64,000 nt of DNA from a candidate division KSB1 bacterium. Its GTDB lineage: Bacteria > Zhuqueibacterota > Zhuqueibacteria > JANLFK01 > Oleimicrobiaceae. The position numbers and the translations under genes were made by a program. The stretch covers positions 1-64,000 of the forward strand of contig JAPDPR010000002.1 in NCBI GenBank assembly GCA_034506335.1, in the 5' to 3' direction. Of this stretch, positions 51,828 to 60,953 are shown one piece after another. Within the stretch, counting starts at the first letter, position 1. Every line of letters begins with the position of its first letter. The notes under the pieces are model-generated. The model was not told the origin of the DNA. It did not search any database and saw nothing but the letters and a program-made list of their open reading frames with translations.

Positions 51828-52391
51828 TCATATTCCTCGCCCCAGGTGGGAGACCACGATGCGGATGGCCACTGCCAAAAGAATCAGGGCGCCCGCTACC
51901 TGTGCGCTCCGGCCAAAGAACTTGCGCGTCGTGTGTCCAACCACACCTCCTATGCCGCTGAGCGCAAAAGCCACTACTCCGATGATCCCGCTAGCATATA
52001 ACACCGGCATCCTCAATACCGCCAGGGACAGACCTACTGCCAGCGCATCGATACTGGTTGCCAGTGACAGTAAAACCAGCGAAAGCCCTCGCGTAGGGTC
52101 GTTTTTCGGGAGCTCTGCAGGACGCCGGCTCTGGTAGAGCATGTGCCCAGCTACGCCCGCAAGGAGCGCAAAGGCCATCCAATGGTCGTAACGCCCGACC
52201 CAACTGCTGACCACTTCGCCGATCCCCCACCCGACCAATGGCATGAAGAACTGGAAGAGCCCAAAATGAAACGCAAGGCGCAGAATCGTGCGTGCCCGCC
52301 ATGGGTCGAGAGTAGCGCCTATTCCCGCAGCTACGGCGGTCGCGTCCATGGCAAGGCCAAGGGCAATGATCGCTACCGTCACAAGTTCCAT
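51828..52391 (-). CDS. mntP: Manganese efflux pump MntP family
   Basis: 187 residues with six helices in two repeats. Signature acidic residues sit in helix 1 (IIALGLAMDATAVAAGIG) and in helix 4 (LVLLSLATSIDALAVGLSLA), as in MntP. It exports Mn2+. In E. coli mntP is under a Mn riboswitch; I see no such structure in the 90-base leader. Start ATG 52391. It begins next to the divergent promoter region and is read away from hsp20-lon. Confidence 0.93.
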   Translation of the reverse strand: MELVTVAIIALGLAMDATAVAAGIGATLDPWRARTILRLAFHFGLFQFFMPLVGWGIGEVVSSWVGRYDHWMAFALLAGVAGHMLYQSRRPAELPKNDPTRGLSLVLLSLATSIDALAVGLSLAVLRMPVLYASGIIGVVAFALSGIGGVVGHTTRKFFGRSAQVAGALILLAVAIRIVVSHLGRGI

Positions 52392-52482
52392 GTCCACTCA
52401 CAGTGCGTGCCCAGCTCAAAGGCCACAGGACGCACCTCACCGTGTCGTTTTCCTTCCCGAGTTCGAGATTTTGAACCGGGCA

Positions 52483-52511
52483 AATATACGAATTCGCCCA
52501 AGCAATTGCAA
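52483..52511 (-). promoter_or_regulatory. Promoter of mntP
   Basis: Minus-strand TTGCAA and TATATT at 17-base spacing, continuing as TATATTTG. A GTTG stands 20 bases before TATATTTG. About 90 bases before the mntP ATG. Confidence 0.6.
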
Positions 52512-52553
52512 CCAGAGAATGGTCCAGGCCTCTGCCCGGGGCGAAGTTTGTGG

Positions 52554-52582
52554 TTGAAAATCATGCCCAAGTTGCATATATT
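52554..52582 (+). promoter_or_regulatory. Promoter of hsp20-lon
   Basis: TTGAAA and TATATT with a 17-base spacer, about 40 bases before the hsp20 ATG. No CIRCE repeat or HrcA site is visible, and the sequence is vegetative-type rather than heat-shock sigma-type. Confidence 0.65.
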
Positions 52583-52623
52583 ATCAGTGGTTCGATTTGC
52601 GGTTATCACTGGAGGAATCAAGT

Positions 52624-53070
52624 ATGCCGACCGGGATAAGGCTCGCCGGTGCGCAATTTGCCGAAGGGGGCGACGAGCCAGGCGTCAGACGGGGGGTAAT
52701 CTTGACCAAGAACGTGAGCTACTGGGTCAGTGACCTGGGGTGGAGTCCCAACACCGACATTTTCGAGACCGAGCAGGCACTTGTGATCCGCCTGGAGCTC
52801 GCCGGGGTACAGCGCGACCACATGGAGATCACCTTGCGGGAAAACACGCTCACCATACGCGGGTATCGGCACACCGGGCACCAGGCGCAAAGGGTGTACT
52901 TCCATCAGGCCGAGATCAGCTACGGGCCCTTCGAGAAGGTTCTCGTTCTGCCGGAGCGCGTGGTTCCCGGAGCCATCGAGGCGCGCTACCGCGAGGGCTT
53001 TTTGGAGATCACCATCGACAAGAATGAGGGGAGCCTGCACCAGGCACGTGAGGTGCAAATCGAAGATTGA
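52624..53070 (+). CDS. Small heat-shock protein (Hsp20/alpha-crystallin family)
   Basis: 148 residues. The alpha-crystallin domain runs from about 40 to 130 (PNTDIFETEQALVIRLELAG, RDHMEITLRENTLTIRG, RVVPGAIEARYREGFLEITI). It holds unfolding proteins for refolding or degradation. The start is ATG 52624 with GGAGG eight bases upstream. lon follows 22 bases later, so the holdase and the protease share a transcript. Confidence 0.95.
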   Translation: MPTGIRLAGAQFAEGGDEPGVRRGVILTKNVSYWVSDLGWSPNTDIFETEQALVIRLELAGVQRDHMEITLRENTLTIRGYRHTGHQAQRVYFHQAEISYGPFEKVLVLPERVVPGAIEARYREGFLEITIDKNEGSLHQAREVQIED

Positions 53071-53092
53071 CTAACCGGAGCATGACATTTCC

Positions 53093-55471
53093 ATGACGGA
53101 ACAGGACAACAACGTCATTCCTGAATCGCCGGCCAAGATCGAAATACCAGATGAGTTGCCGGTTCTGCCGCTGCGCGACACTGTGGTTTTTCCCTTTGTG
53201 GCCACGCCACTCATCGTGGCCAGGAGGCCGTCGGTCCAACTCATCGACGATGTGCTGAGTGGCAACCGGCTGTTGGCGCTCGTGGCACAGCGCAAGCCGG
53301 AGCTGGAGGAGCCGCGCCCCGAGGACATCTACACGGTCGGCACCGCAGCCATTGTGCTGAAGATGCTCAAGTTCCCCGACGGGAGCTTGCGGGTCCTGGT
53401 CCAGGGCATTGAGCGGGTGAAGGTGTTAGAGTACACCTCCTCTGAGCCCTACTATCGGGCGCGCATCAAGGTGGTGCGCGAATCCTACCGACCGAGCACC
53501 AAGATCGAAGCGCTCATGCGCAACGTGCAGATTCAGTTCCAAAAGATCGTCAGCCTGGTTCCCCACCTGCCTGATGAGCTGCAGGTGGTGGCAATGAATC
53601 TCCAAGACCCCGGGCGGCTGGCGGACCTGGTGGCCTCCAACATCAACCTTAACCTGCAGGAAAAGCAGGAGATTTTGGAACACGCGGATGTGGAGAAGCG
53701 CTTAGAGCGGCTGACCGTCTTTCTCACCCGGGAGCTGGAAGTTCTGGAACTGGGCTCCAAGATCCAAAGCCAGGTGCAGAGCGAGCTGGGCAAGAACCAG
53801 CGGGAGTACTTCCTGCGGGAGCAGCTCAAGGCCATCCAGCAGGAGCTGGGCATCGGCGACGAGCGCTCAGCCGAGATAAACGAACTGCGCAAGGCCATTG
53901 AAGAGGCCAAGATGCCCGAGCAGGCCTACAAGGAGGCCATGCGCGAACTGGACCGCCTGGCAAAGATGCAACCCGGTGCGGCCGAGTATACCGTCTCGCG
54001 CACCTATATTGATTGGCTGGTCTCACTTCCCTGGTCTATTTCCACCGAAGACAACCTGGACATCGAGGCGGCGCGCAGGGTATTGGACGAGGACCACTAC
54101 GATTTGGAAAAGGTCAAAGAGCGCATCCTGGAGTACTTGGCGGTGCGCAAGCTCAAGCCCGATTCCAAGGGGCCGATCCTCTGCTTCGTTGGCCCCCCAG
54201 GGGTGGGCAAGACCTCTTTGGGCCGCTCAATCGCCCGGGCGCTGGGCCGCAAATTCGTGCGCATGTCCTTGGGCGGGGTGCGGGACGAGGCGGAGATTCG
54301 CGGTCACCGTCGCACCTACATCGGCGCCCTGCCAGGACGGATCATCCAGGGCCTGAAGAATGCGCGCGCAAACAATCCGGTCTTTATGCTCGACGAAGTG
54401 GACAAGATCGGGGCAGACTTTCGGGGCGATCCCTCCTCTGCCCTGTTGGAGGTATTGGACCCAGAGCAAAACTTTTCCTTCTCCGACCACTACCTGGAGG
54501 TCCCATTTGACCTTTCCAAAGTGATGTTCATCACCACGGCCAACGTGCTTGACACGATTCCCCCTGCGCTGCGCGACCGCATGGAGGTTCTGGAGCTGCC
54601 AGGTTACATCGCCGAGGAGAAGCTGCAGATCGCCTTCAAGTATCTCATCCCCCGGCAGATCGAGGAGAACGGCCTCAAGCCCAAGCACATCACCTTCACC
54701 CGTGCGGCGGTGCGCAAGATCATCCAGGAGTACACGCGCGAGGCAGGCGTGCGCAACCTGGAGCGGGAAATTGCGTCCATCTGTCGCAAGGTAGCCAAAG
54801 ATGTGGCGGCCCACGGCGACACGAAGCACATCGTCACGCCCGACAAGCTGCAGGACTACCTTGGCCCGGCCAAATACTTTTCGGAAGTCAAAGAGCGCAC
54901 CAGCGAACCTGGGGTAGCTACTGGGCTTGCCTGGACCCCCGTGGGCGGCGACATCCTCTTTGTCGAGGCTACGAAGATGCGCGGCAGCAACAAGCTGACC
55001 CTGACCGGACAACTGGGCGAAGTGATGCGCGAATCAGCCCAAGCCGCGCTCTCCTACGTGCGCTCCAGAGCGGCCCAGCTGGGCATCCAGGAGGATGTTT
55101 TTGAGAAATACGACATCCATGTGCACGTGCCGGAAGGGGCAATTCCCAAGGATGGCCCGTCGGCAGGAGTGACCATCGCCACCTCGTTGGTGTCGCTATT
55201 GACCGATCGGCCCATCCGCAGCGATATCGCTATGACGGGTGAGATTACCTTGCGCGGCAAAGTGCTGCCCGTGGGAGGGATCAAAGAAAAGGTGCTTGCC
55301 GCCCGGCGTGCAGGCATCCGTCATGTCATTCTCCCCCGCAAAAACGAAAAAGACCTGGCAGAAATCCCTGAGGAACTGCGCAAGGAAATCACCTTCTATT
55401 TCGTGGACACCATGGACCAGGTGTTGGAATTGGCCCTGCGGAAGAACGGGCGCCTGCGCTCGCGCGGCTGA
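53093..55471 (+). CDS. lon: ATP-dependent protease Lon (LonA)
   Basis: 792 residues, the normal length. The N-terminal substrate domain starts [20 protein letters not shown]; the AAA+ module has Walker [12 protein letters not shown] near 365 and Walker [12 protein letters not shown]; the protease domain has the catalytic serine in [14 protein letters not shown] (about 690) and lysine in [17 protein letters not shown]. It degrades misfolded and regulatory proteins in the cytoplasm. Co-transcribed with hsp20 and followed by a terminator. Confidence 0.98.
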   Translation: MTEQDNNVIPESPAKIEIPDELPVLPLRDTVVFPFVATPLIVARRPSVQLIDDVLSGNRLLALVAQRKPELEEPRPEDIYTVGTAAIVLKMLKFPDGSLRVLVQGIERVKVLEYTSSEPYYRARIKVVRESYRPSTKIEALMRNVQIQFQKIVSLVPHLPDELQVVAMNLQDPGRLADLVASNINLNLQEKQEILEHADVEKRLERLTVFLTRELEVLELGSKIQSQVQSELGKNQREYFLREQLKAIQQELGIGDERSAEINELRKAIEEAKMPEQAYKEAMRELDRLAKMQPGAAEYTVSRTYIDWLVSLPWSISTEDNLDIEAARRVLDEDHYDLEKVKERILEYLAVRKLKPDSKGPILCFVGPPGVGKTSLGRSIARALGRKFVRMSLGGVRDEAEIRGHRRTYIGALPGRIIQGLKNARANNPVFMLDEVDKIGADFRGDPSSALLEVLDPEQNFSFSDHYLEVPFDLSKVMFITTANVLDTIPPALRDRMEVLELPGYIAEEKLQIAFKYLIPRQIEENGLKPKHITFTRAAVRKIIQEYTREAGVRNLEREIASICRKVAKDVAAHGDTKHIVTPDKLQDYLGPAKYFSEVKERTSEPGVATGLAWTPVGGDILFVEATKMRGSNKLTLTGQLGEVMRESAQAALSYVRSRAAQLGIQEDVFEKYDIHVHVPEGAIPKDGPSAGVTIATSLVSLLTDRPIRSDIAMTGEITLRGKVLPVGGIKEKVLAARRAGIRHVILPRKNEKDLAEIPEELRKEITFYFVDTMDQVLELALRKNGRLRSRG

Positions 55472-55500
55472 GCAAGCCCAAAGCCGCAGTGCGTGCAACA

Positions 55501-55525
55501 GGGCTGTTTCCGCACAGCCCTTTTT
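55501..55525 (+). terminator. Intrinsic terminator after lon
   Basis: GGGCTGT and ACAGCCC pair over a six-base loop and are followed by TTTTTGCTT, 30 bases after the lon stop. Confidence 0.85.
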
Positions 55526-55597
55526 GCTTAGCACCGTTTGCAATAGTGGCTCATTTTCCGTATTTGTCCTGGCAGGAAAGGACGGAGGCAACATTTC

Positions 55598-57016
55598 GTG
55601 GTGCGCGTCAACTATGAGGAGTTGAAAGGGCGTTTTCTTCAGGCGGGGCAGGGACACGTGTTTAGGTTCTGGGACACGCTTGACCCACAGAGGCAGGAAC
55701 AACTCCTTGCCCAGGCGGCCAGCATCGACCTCGACCTGATGGAAGAGCTTTGGCGGCGGTACATACTGAACCCACGGGCCCGACACTTTTCCGGCACTCT
55801 GGACCCGCCCGACGTCATCCCTCTCCCACGGACACCGGAACAGCTGACCCGCGCGCAGGAAGCTCGTGTGCGCGGCGAGGAGGCGCTGCGGGCAGGACAG
55901 GTGGGCATAATTCTGGTTGCCGGAGGACAGGCCACGCGCCTTGGCTACCCTCACCCCAAGGGCACGTTGCCCATCGGCCCCATCTCCGGCAAAAGCATAT
56001 TCCAGTTCCACGCGGAGAAAATCCTGGCTCTCAGCAGGCGCTACCAGCAACGCTTGCCCTGGTACATCATGACCAGCGAGAGCACCCACGCCGCCACCGT
56101 CGAGTTCTTCGAGCGGCACCATCACTTTGGGCTGCCTGCCCAAGACGTGCGCTTCTTTCCCCAACAGATGCTCCCTGCCATGGACGCCCAGGGCAAGTTC
56201 TTCCTGGAAGCCCCCCACCGCATCTTCGTCAGCCCTGACGGCCATGGCGGTCTCTTGCGCGCCCTTCATACCAACGACTGCCTGCGCGATATGCAGGAGC
56301 GAGGCCTTAGACTCCTTTTCTACTTCCAGGTGGACAATGTGCTTATCAAGATCTGCGACCCAGTCTTCCTGGGCTACCATCTGGTGGAACAAGCAGAGGT
56401 TTCCGCTAAGGTCCTCCGCCGCCGCGACGGCCTGGAGAAGATGGGCATAGCTGGAAAGGTTGATGGCCGCGCCGCAGTGATCGAGTACAGCGATTTCCCT
56501 CTTGCCGAGCTGACGGCAACGCAAGAAGATGGCAGCCTGCGCTATTGGGCAGGGAGCATCGCCATCCATGTGTTCAATTTGGACTTCTTGCAGCGCCTCC
56601 AGAGCTCAGGGTTCCGCCTCCCGTACCACGTGGCAGAGAAAAAGATACCTTACCTCAACGAGGAGGGGAAACGGGTATACCCCTCCAAAGAAAACGGGTA
56701 CAAGTTTGAGCAATTCATCTTTGACGTGTTGCCCCAAGCAGAGCGTGTGGTGTTCATGGAGGTGGCAAGGGAGGAGGAATTTAGTGCGGTCAAGAACGAC
56801 AATGGCCTTGATTCACCTGCCACTGCCAAGCGGGACATGATGCGCTTGTGGGCCCGGTGGTTAGAAGCAGCGGGATGCAACATCAGGCGAACTAAGGACG
56901 GTGACCCAGTCCAACCGGTGGAGATAAGCCCATTGCGGGCCCTGGAGGCAGGAGATCTGGCTGCCTCTTTTCCTCTTCCTCGTGTGTCCGAGGGCCCGCT
57001 GCTCTTGGAGGCCTGA
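55598..57016 (+). CDS. UDP-N-acetylhexosamine/UDP-sugar pyrophosphorylase (UDPGP family, UAP1-like)
   Basis: 472 residues. The nucleotide loop GIILVAGGQATRLGYPHPKG (about 107-126) is typical of eukaryote-type UDPGP/UAP1 enzymes, followed by the uridine/sugar site YIMTSESTHAATVEFF, GHGGLLRAL and YFQVDNVLIKICDP. It joins UTP with a sugar-1-phosphate, probably GlcNAc- or GalNAc-1-phosphate, to make a UDP-sugar for envelope glycans. It differs from the bacterial GlmU/GalU types. Start is GTG 55598 with GGAGG nine bases upstream. Confidence 0.88.
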   Translation: MVRVNYEELKGRFLQAGQGHVFRFWDTLDPQRQEQLLAQAASIDLDLMEELWRRYILNPRARHFSGTLDPPDVIPLPRTPEQLTRAQEARVRGEEALRAGQVGIILVAGGQATRLGYPHPKGTLPIGPISGKSIFQFHAEKILALSRRYQQRLPWYIMTSESTHAATVEFFERHHHFGLPAQDVRFFPQQMLPAMDAQGKFFLEAPHRIFVSPDGHGGLLRALHTNDCLRDMQERGLRLLFYFQVDNVLIKICDPVFLGYHLVEQAEVSAKVLRRRDGLEKMGIAGKVDGRAAVIEYSDFPLAELTATQEDGSLRYWAGSIAIHVFNLDFLQRLQSSGFRLPYHVAEKKIPYLNEEGKRVYPSKENGYKFEQFIFDVLPQAERVVFMEVAREEEFSAVKNDNGLDSPATAKRDMMRLWARWLEAAGCNIRRTKDGDPVQPVEISPLRALEAGDLAASFPLPRVSEGPLLLEA

Positions 57017-57033
57017 CCGGTGCGGCAGCATTC

Positions 57034-60000
57034 GTGAAAATGACCACGTCACGCGCACACACGTCTCTTCCCCGACGACGACGCTGGTTCTTGCTTGTCG
57101 GCGGCACGCTCGCTTTGTACTTGCTGCTGTTGGCAGCCGGGTTTGCCCTGCTCCAGGCCCTTCTCCCCTCAGAGAGGGTAAAGCAGGCTGTCATTGCCAC
57201 CTTAGAATCACAGCTCGGACGCAAGATCGCAGTTGCTGAGGTGCGCGTCAATCCCTTTTCCGGCATCACGTTGCATCAGGTAGAGATTCAGACACCCGTT
57301 GGGGCCGATACGTTCGCGTTCCCGGCTCGCGCAGCCAAGGTGGAACGCGTCAGACTGCACTATCGGCTGCTACCACTCTTCAGGCGTCGCGTTGAGATAG
57401 ATGAGATCAGCCTTCATGAGCCACGCCTGGACCTTGTGTTCGCAGTCCGCCAGAAGCCAGCCGGTTCGGTCCGGCGGGCTGAACCCGAGTACCAGCGTGC
57501 CGACTCGGTGGCTCGCACGGCCTCGGCCCTACCCGTTGCGTTGGACCTACGCCGGGTGGAGATTCGCCAAGCGGCGTGTACCGTGACAATAAGGGGGGAC
57601 AGCTCCGAGATGGCGTTTGGCCTGGAGGGGCTGAGCTTTGCGGCCGCAGGCCTGCGCGTACCGCGTCGCGAGGGGGACCCTTGGGGCGCTGCCGAAGGGC
57701 GCGCGCAACTGAAATGCACAAGGGCCCCTGTCTTCTTTCGCCAAAGTGGCCGCACTTCCACGCCGATTGCGGCGAGCGGTGCACTTGATTTCGAGCTGAC
57801 CGCGGAAGCACACACGCTTGCCGACGTCGAAGCTACGCTGGACATAGGCGTGCACCGGGCAAGGCTTAGTATTCCCGCCGAGGAGGGCTCGCTGCTCGCA
57901 GGCCTTATGGAACGCCAGCTCCCCTCCGTGGAGCTCCGCGCGCAGGCGAGGGGCGACGTGCTCGGCGGCAACTACGCCCTCCAACGACTGAGCTTGAGCC
58001 TGGCCAGGCAGCAGTTGCTCGCATTGAGCGGCGCACTGCACGACCTCGGAGGACGGCCGGCGATTGAAGTAGCCGTAGAAGAGGGCGAGATTTCGCTGGG
58101 GCGCCTCATTGAAACGCTGCGCCCTCTCTTTGCCAACACCGATCTTTCCTCACGGTTGCCGTCGCAACTCTCGGGAAGACTGTCTCTTGCCGGTACGGGA
58201 CTACGAGGAAAACTCCCCTCGGCCTCTGCCCGCCACTCACTTGAAGCAGTGGGGCGAGTCCACCTGGGCGGTCTCACCTTTAGCCTTCCCACCGTGGCGG
58301 AAGCGGATAGCCTCACGTTCTCTGTCGAAGGCACAGGCCGGCTCGACAGCGCCGGACTACGGGAGGCAGCCGCGATCTGCAATCTCTGGTGCCGTCGTGC
58401 GGTTTACCGAAGCCCAGGGCTGCCAATCGCGCTAAAGGGGACGAGGCTCGCGTTGGAAACGCGGGTGCCGAGGGACGCACAGCTGCTGCGCGTGAACGCG
58501 GATCTGCAGGCAGATAGCGCGTTGGGCGGGTCGCTCGCCAGCAAGGTCCACATCTCCGCGGGTCGGACCAGCGCCGACTGGCAGGGGACGGTGCAGGTGG
58601 AGGTCACGGCTCTCCCCCTGGCCCAACTCTCGACGGGTCAACTGGAGGGACAGGCGACCGCCTCCTTTGCCGCCGAACTCCGCACACTGAAAGATATCGC
58701 GTTGCATACACGGGTGGTGCTGGAGTCCCTCGCTGCAAAGCTCAACGGTGGTATGCAACCGTTACCCCCCTTGGAGCTGGTAGCAGCAGGGAAGGCGCGG
58801 ATCACTCCGTGGTCGACATTTGCCCTGGATTCCCTGCTGGTGGAGTTGCCGGACTTTGCCTCTGTGCGTCTGGTTGGAGAGTTTGAGACACGCAAGCAAC
58901 AGGCCAGCGTGATTCTGCAGGACCTCGCGATTAGCCACCATGCATTGCCCCGACTTCTGCCCCAGGATTTGCAGGACGAGTTGGGTGAGCTATGGCTCAG
59001 TGGTGAGACCCATTTGCGCTCCCACGGTTTTGCGCGGCTTGGGCCCGGCCAGCCTAGGTTTGATGCTCGAGGCCAACTTTCGATTATGCTCGCGGGCGAA
59101 TTCCCCACGTTCGGCGTCGAAGTCTCGGGCGTCCGCGTGGGCGCGGACTTTGACCTGACGCCGGACCTCGGCAGGACACAGGTGGATCTGCAGGTTGACA
59201 CGCTCGTATTCGCGGCGCTGGGCGCCGCTCCTGTGACCGGTACCAGCGCGCACTTTGAGCTGCTCCTTCCGGAGCTCAGACGATTAGTTCTTGCGCAAGG
59301 TCATGTCGCGGTGCCCATTGTTGCGGCCCGTGCCGACCTGACCGGCACAATGGAGCTGCATACTGATGGCCCGCGCGCGTTTTTGGAAGCAGACCTGCAC
59401 GTGCAGGCCACGGACACCGTGCGTTTCATGGACACTATCAAGTTTGTAGGCGAGGTCCATGCCCCTGCCGCCCTGCGCATGAATGGGTCTGTAGTGAACA
59501 TCAACGGGAGTCTGGTCATTCCGGCTGCGGCAGTCGTTTTGCCGGGTGGTGTGTCCTTGCGAGGCATCCGAGCTGACATTCCGTTCGCGCACGCATTCGA
59601 CTTGTCGACGATGCAAGTCTTGAGCGCCTCCGAGGAGCGCTTCGCCTTTGCCGGACCAGCCGGCCGCTACCCGGAACTTTTTGTCCCCCACTTCACTCAG
59701 ACCCTTCCTGAGCAGGGGTGGCTAACCGTGGAGCGATTGTCCTTCGCCGGGTATGGTGCAAGCAACCTGCGCATGAGCACGTTTATCGGCGGAGGAAAAG
59801 TGCTGGTGCCAAGTCTTCTGATTGATGCATACGATGGCAATTTCGGGGGAAGCGTTGCCGCGGAACTGCCGACGGTCGACCTTGCGGATGCCACCTATCG
59901 CATTGCAGGACACCTCTCCGGCGTGAATTCGGCCCTGCTCGCCGCTCGAAGCGGTCAGCCTCCGGAAAAGGGGATCATTAATGCCAATTTCTTCTTTGCG

Positions 60001-60333
60001 GGCAGAGGTCTGGACGTTGCCAAGGGGATCGAGGTGGAAGGTTCCTTCCGCATCACCGAGATCGGACCCCGGGTGGCCGACAATTTGCTCCGCGCTCTGG
60101 ACCCACAGGGGGTTGACGCCGGCATCCGCAGCGCGCGGTTTTTCATTAACCACGGCTTCAAGCCGCGGCTTATCAACTTTGACCTGCGTCACGGGCACCT
60201 TTACCCTTCGATCCGCCTATCGCAGCCGTGGTACTTTCCCGTACGCATTGGGGGAGGACGCGTGGAACTGGCGCGCATCCCACTGGCGTTTTTCCTGCAG
60301 ATGCTCAAGCAGGAGACTTTACCAGCATATTGA
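57034..60333 (+). CDS. AsmA-family/TamB-like envelope protein
   Basis: 1099 residues. One N-terminal helix (WFLLVGGTLALYLLLLAAGFAL) is followed by AVIATLESQLGRKIAVAEVRVNPFSGITLHQVEI, the AsmA/DUF748-type start, and then long beta-rich stretches with no enzyme motif. Such proteins form hydrophobic grooves that bridge inner and outer membranes and are linked to lipid transport. Start GTG 57034 or ATG 57040. The UDP-sugar enzyme ends 17 bases upstream, and the DUF1318 lipoprotein starts 29 bases downstream. Confidence 0.8.
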   Translation: MKMTTSRAHTSLPRRRRWFLLVGGTLALYLLLLAAGFALLQALLPSERVKQAVIATLESQLGRKIAVAEVRVNPFSGITLHQVEIQTPVGADTFAFPARAAKVERVRLHYRLLPLFRRRVEIDEISLHEPRLDLVFAVRQKPAGSVRRAEPEYQRADSVARTASALPVALDLRRVEIRQAACTVTIRGDSSEMAFGLEGLSFAAAGLRVPRREGDPWGAAEGRAQLKCTRAPVFFRQSGRTSTPIAASGALDFELTAEAHTLADVEATLDIGVHRARLSIPAEEGSLLAGLMERQLPSVELRAQARGDVLGGNYALQRLSLSLARQQLLALSGALHDLGGRPAIEVAVEEGEISLGRLIETLRPLFANTDLSSRLPSQLSGRLSLAGTGLRGKLPSASARHSLEAVGRVHLGGLTFSLPTVAEADSLTFSVEGTGRLDSAGLREAAAICNLWCRRAVYRSPGLPIALKGTRLALETRVPRDAQLLRVNADLQADSALGGSLASKVHISAGRTSADWQGTVQVEVTALPLAQLSTGQLEGQATASFAAELRTLKDIALHTRVVLESLAAKLNGGMQPLPPLELVAAGKARITPWSTFALDSLLVELPDFASVRLVGEFETRKQQASVILQDLAISHHALPRLLPQDLQDELGELWLSGETHLRSHGFARLGPGQPRFDARGQLSIMLAGEFPTFGVEVSGVRVGADFDLTPDLGRTQVDLQVDTLVFAALGAAPVTGTSAHFELLLPELRRLVLAQGHVAVPIVAARADLTGTMELHTDGPRAFLEADLHVQATDTVRFMDTIKFVGEVHAPAALRMNGSVVNINGSLVIPAAAVVLPGGVSLRGIRADIPFAHAFDLSTMQVLSASEERFAFAGPAGRYPELFVPHFTQTLPEQGWLTVERLSFAGYGASNLRMSTFIGGGKVLVPSLLIDAYDGNFGGSVAAELPTVDLADATYRIAGHLSGVNSALLAARSGQPPEKGIINANFFFAGRGLDVAKGIEVEGSFRITEIGPRVADNLLRALDPQGVDAGIRSARFFINHGFKPRLINFDLRHGHLYPSIRLSQPWYFPVRIGGGRVELARIPLAFFLQMLKQETLPAY

Positions 60334-60362
60334 CCCCGGACAACATACAAGGAGGCGGGCTC

Positions 60363-60944
60363 ATGAGAAAGTACGCAGCATCGATACTACTGGTCACCTG
60401 CCTTGTGGCCGGCTGTAGTGTGCGGGCGCCCGAGGTCCAGGTGACCGGGGAGAAGACTGCGCTGGAAAACCAGGTCATCGGCACCTACCAGCAGGTAGCG
60501 GACGAAAGCTGGATGATTGCCTCCACGCGCGCAGCCGACAGTGGCCAGAAGGCGCAGATGGCCACGGAGAAGAAGGAAGTGTTGGAGGCAGTGCAGAACC
60601 GCAAGTTCAACAAGGACGACATCGACGAGTTCAAACGCGAGGGAGCTCTTGGCGAGAACAACCAGGGTTTTCTGGAGCTCCGTCCTTTGCCGCGACTGGA
60701 GGAGGATGCCGAGTATCGGAGCCTTGTCCTCCGCATCATGAACGAGGAAAACCGCGACCGCAAGATCATCTACGATCGCGTGCTTGAGCTCAACCCCAAC
60801 GCCAGCCGTGCTGGAGCCTCCGCCGTCTACGCCGTATTCGCCAAGATGAACATAGAAGAGTCCGCTCCAGGTACGTGGGTCCAGGACGAGGACGGCACTT
60901 GGCGCCGCAAGGGCAAGGAGTCCGGGCCGGGCACGAAAAAGTAA
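60363..60944 (+). CDS. DUF1318 (YdbL-like) lipoprotein
   Basis: 193 residues. The signal ends in a lipobox (SILLVTCLVAGCS), so the mature protein is lipid-anchored. The C-terminal LVLRIMNEENRDRKIIYDRVLEL and GTWVQDEDGTWRRK match DUF1318/YdbL proteins, which usually accompany an AsmA-like YdbH protein and a YnbE lipoprotein. Start ATG 60363 has AGGAGG upstream. Its position behind the AsmA-like gene copies the ydbH-ynbE-ydbL arrangement of enterobacteria in part. Confidence 0.85.
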   Translation: MRKYAASILLVTCLVAGCSVRAPEVQVTGEKTALENQVIGTYQQVADESWMIASTRAADSGQKAQMATEKKEVLEAVQNRKFNKDDIDEFKREGALGENNQGFLELRPLPRLEEDAEYRSLVLRIMNEENRDRKIIYDRVLELNPNASRAGASAVYAVFAKMNIEESAPGTWVQDEDGTWRRKGKESGPGTKK

Positions 60945-60953
60945 ACGACGCTC

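Noticed and set aside
55196-56569. 457-residue minus-strand frame opposite lon and the UDP-sugar enzyme
   Set aside because: It lies across the lon terminator and two well-supported genes and shows no recognisable motif.
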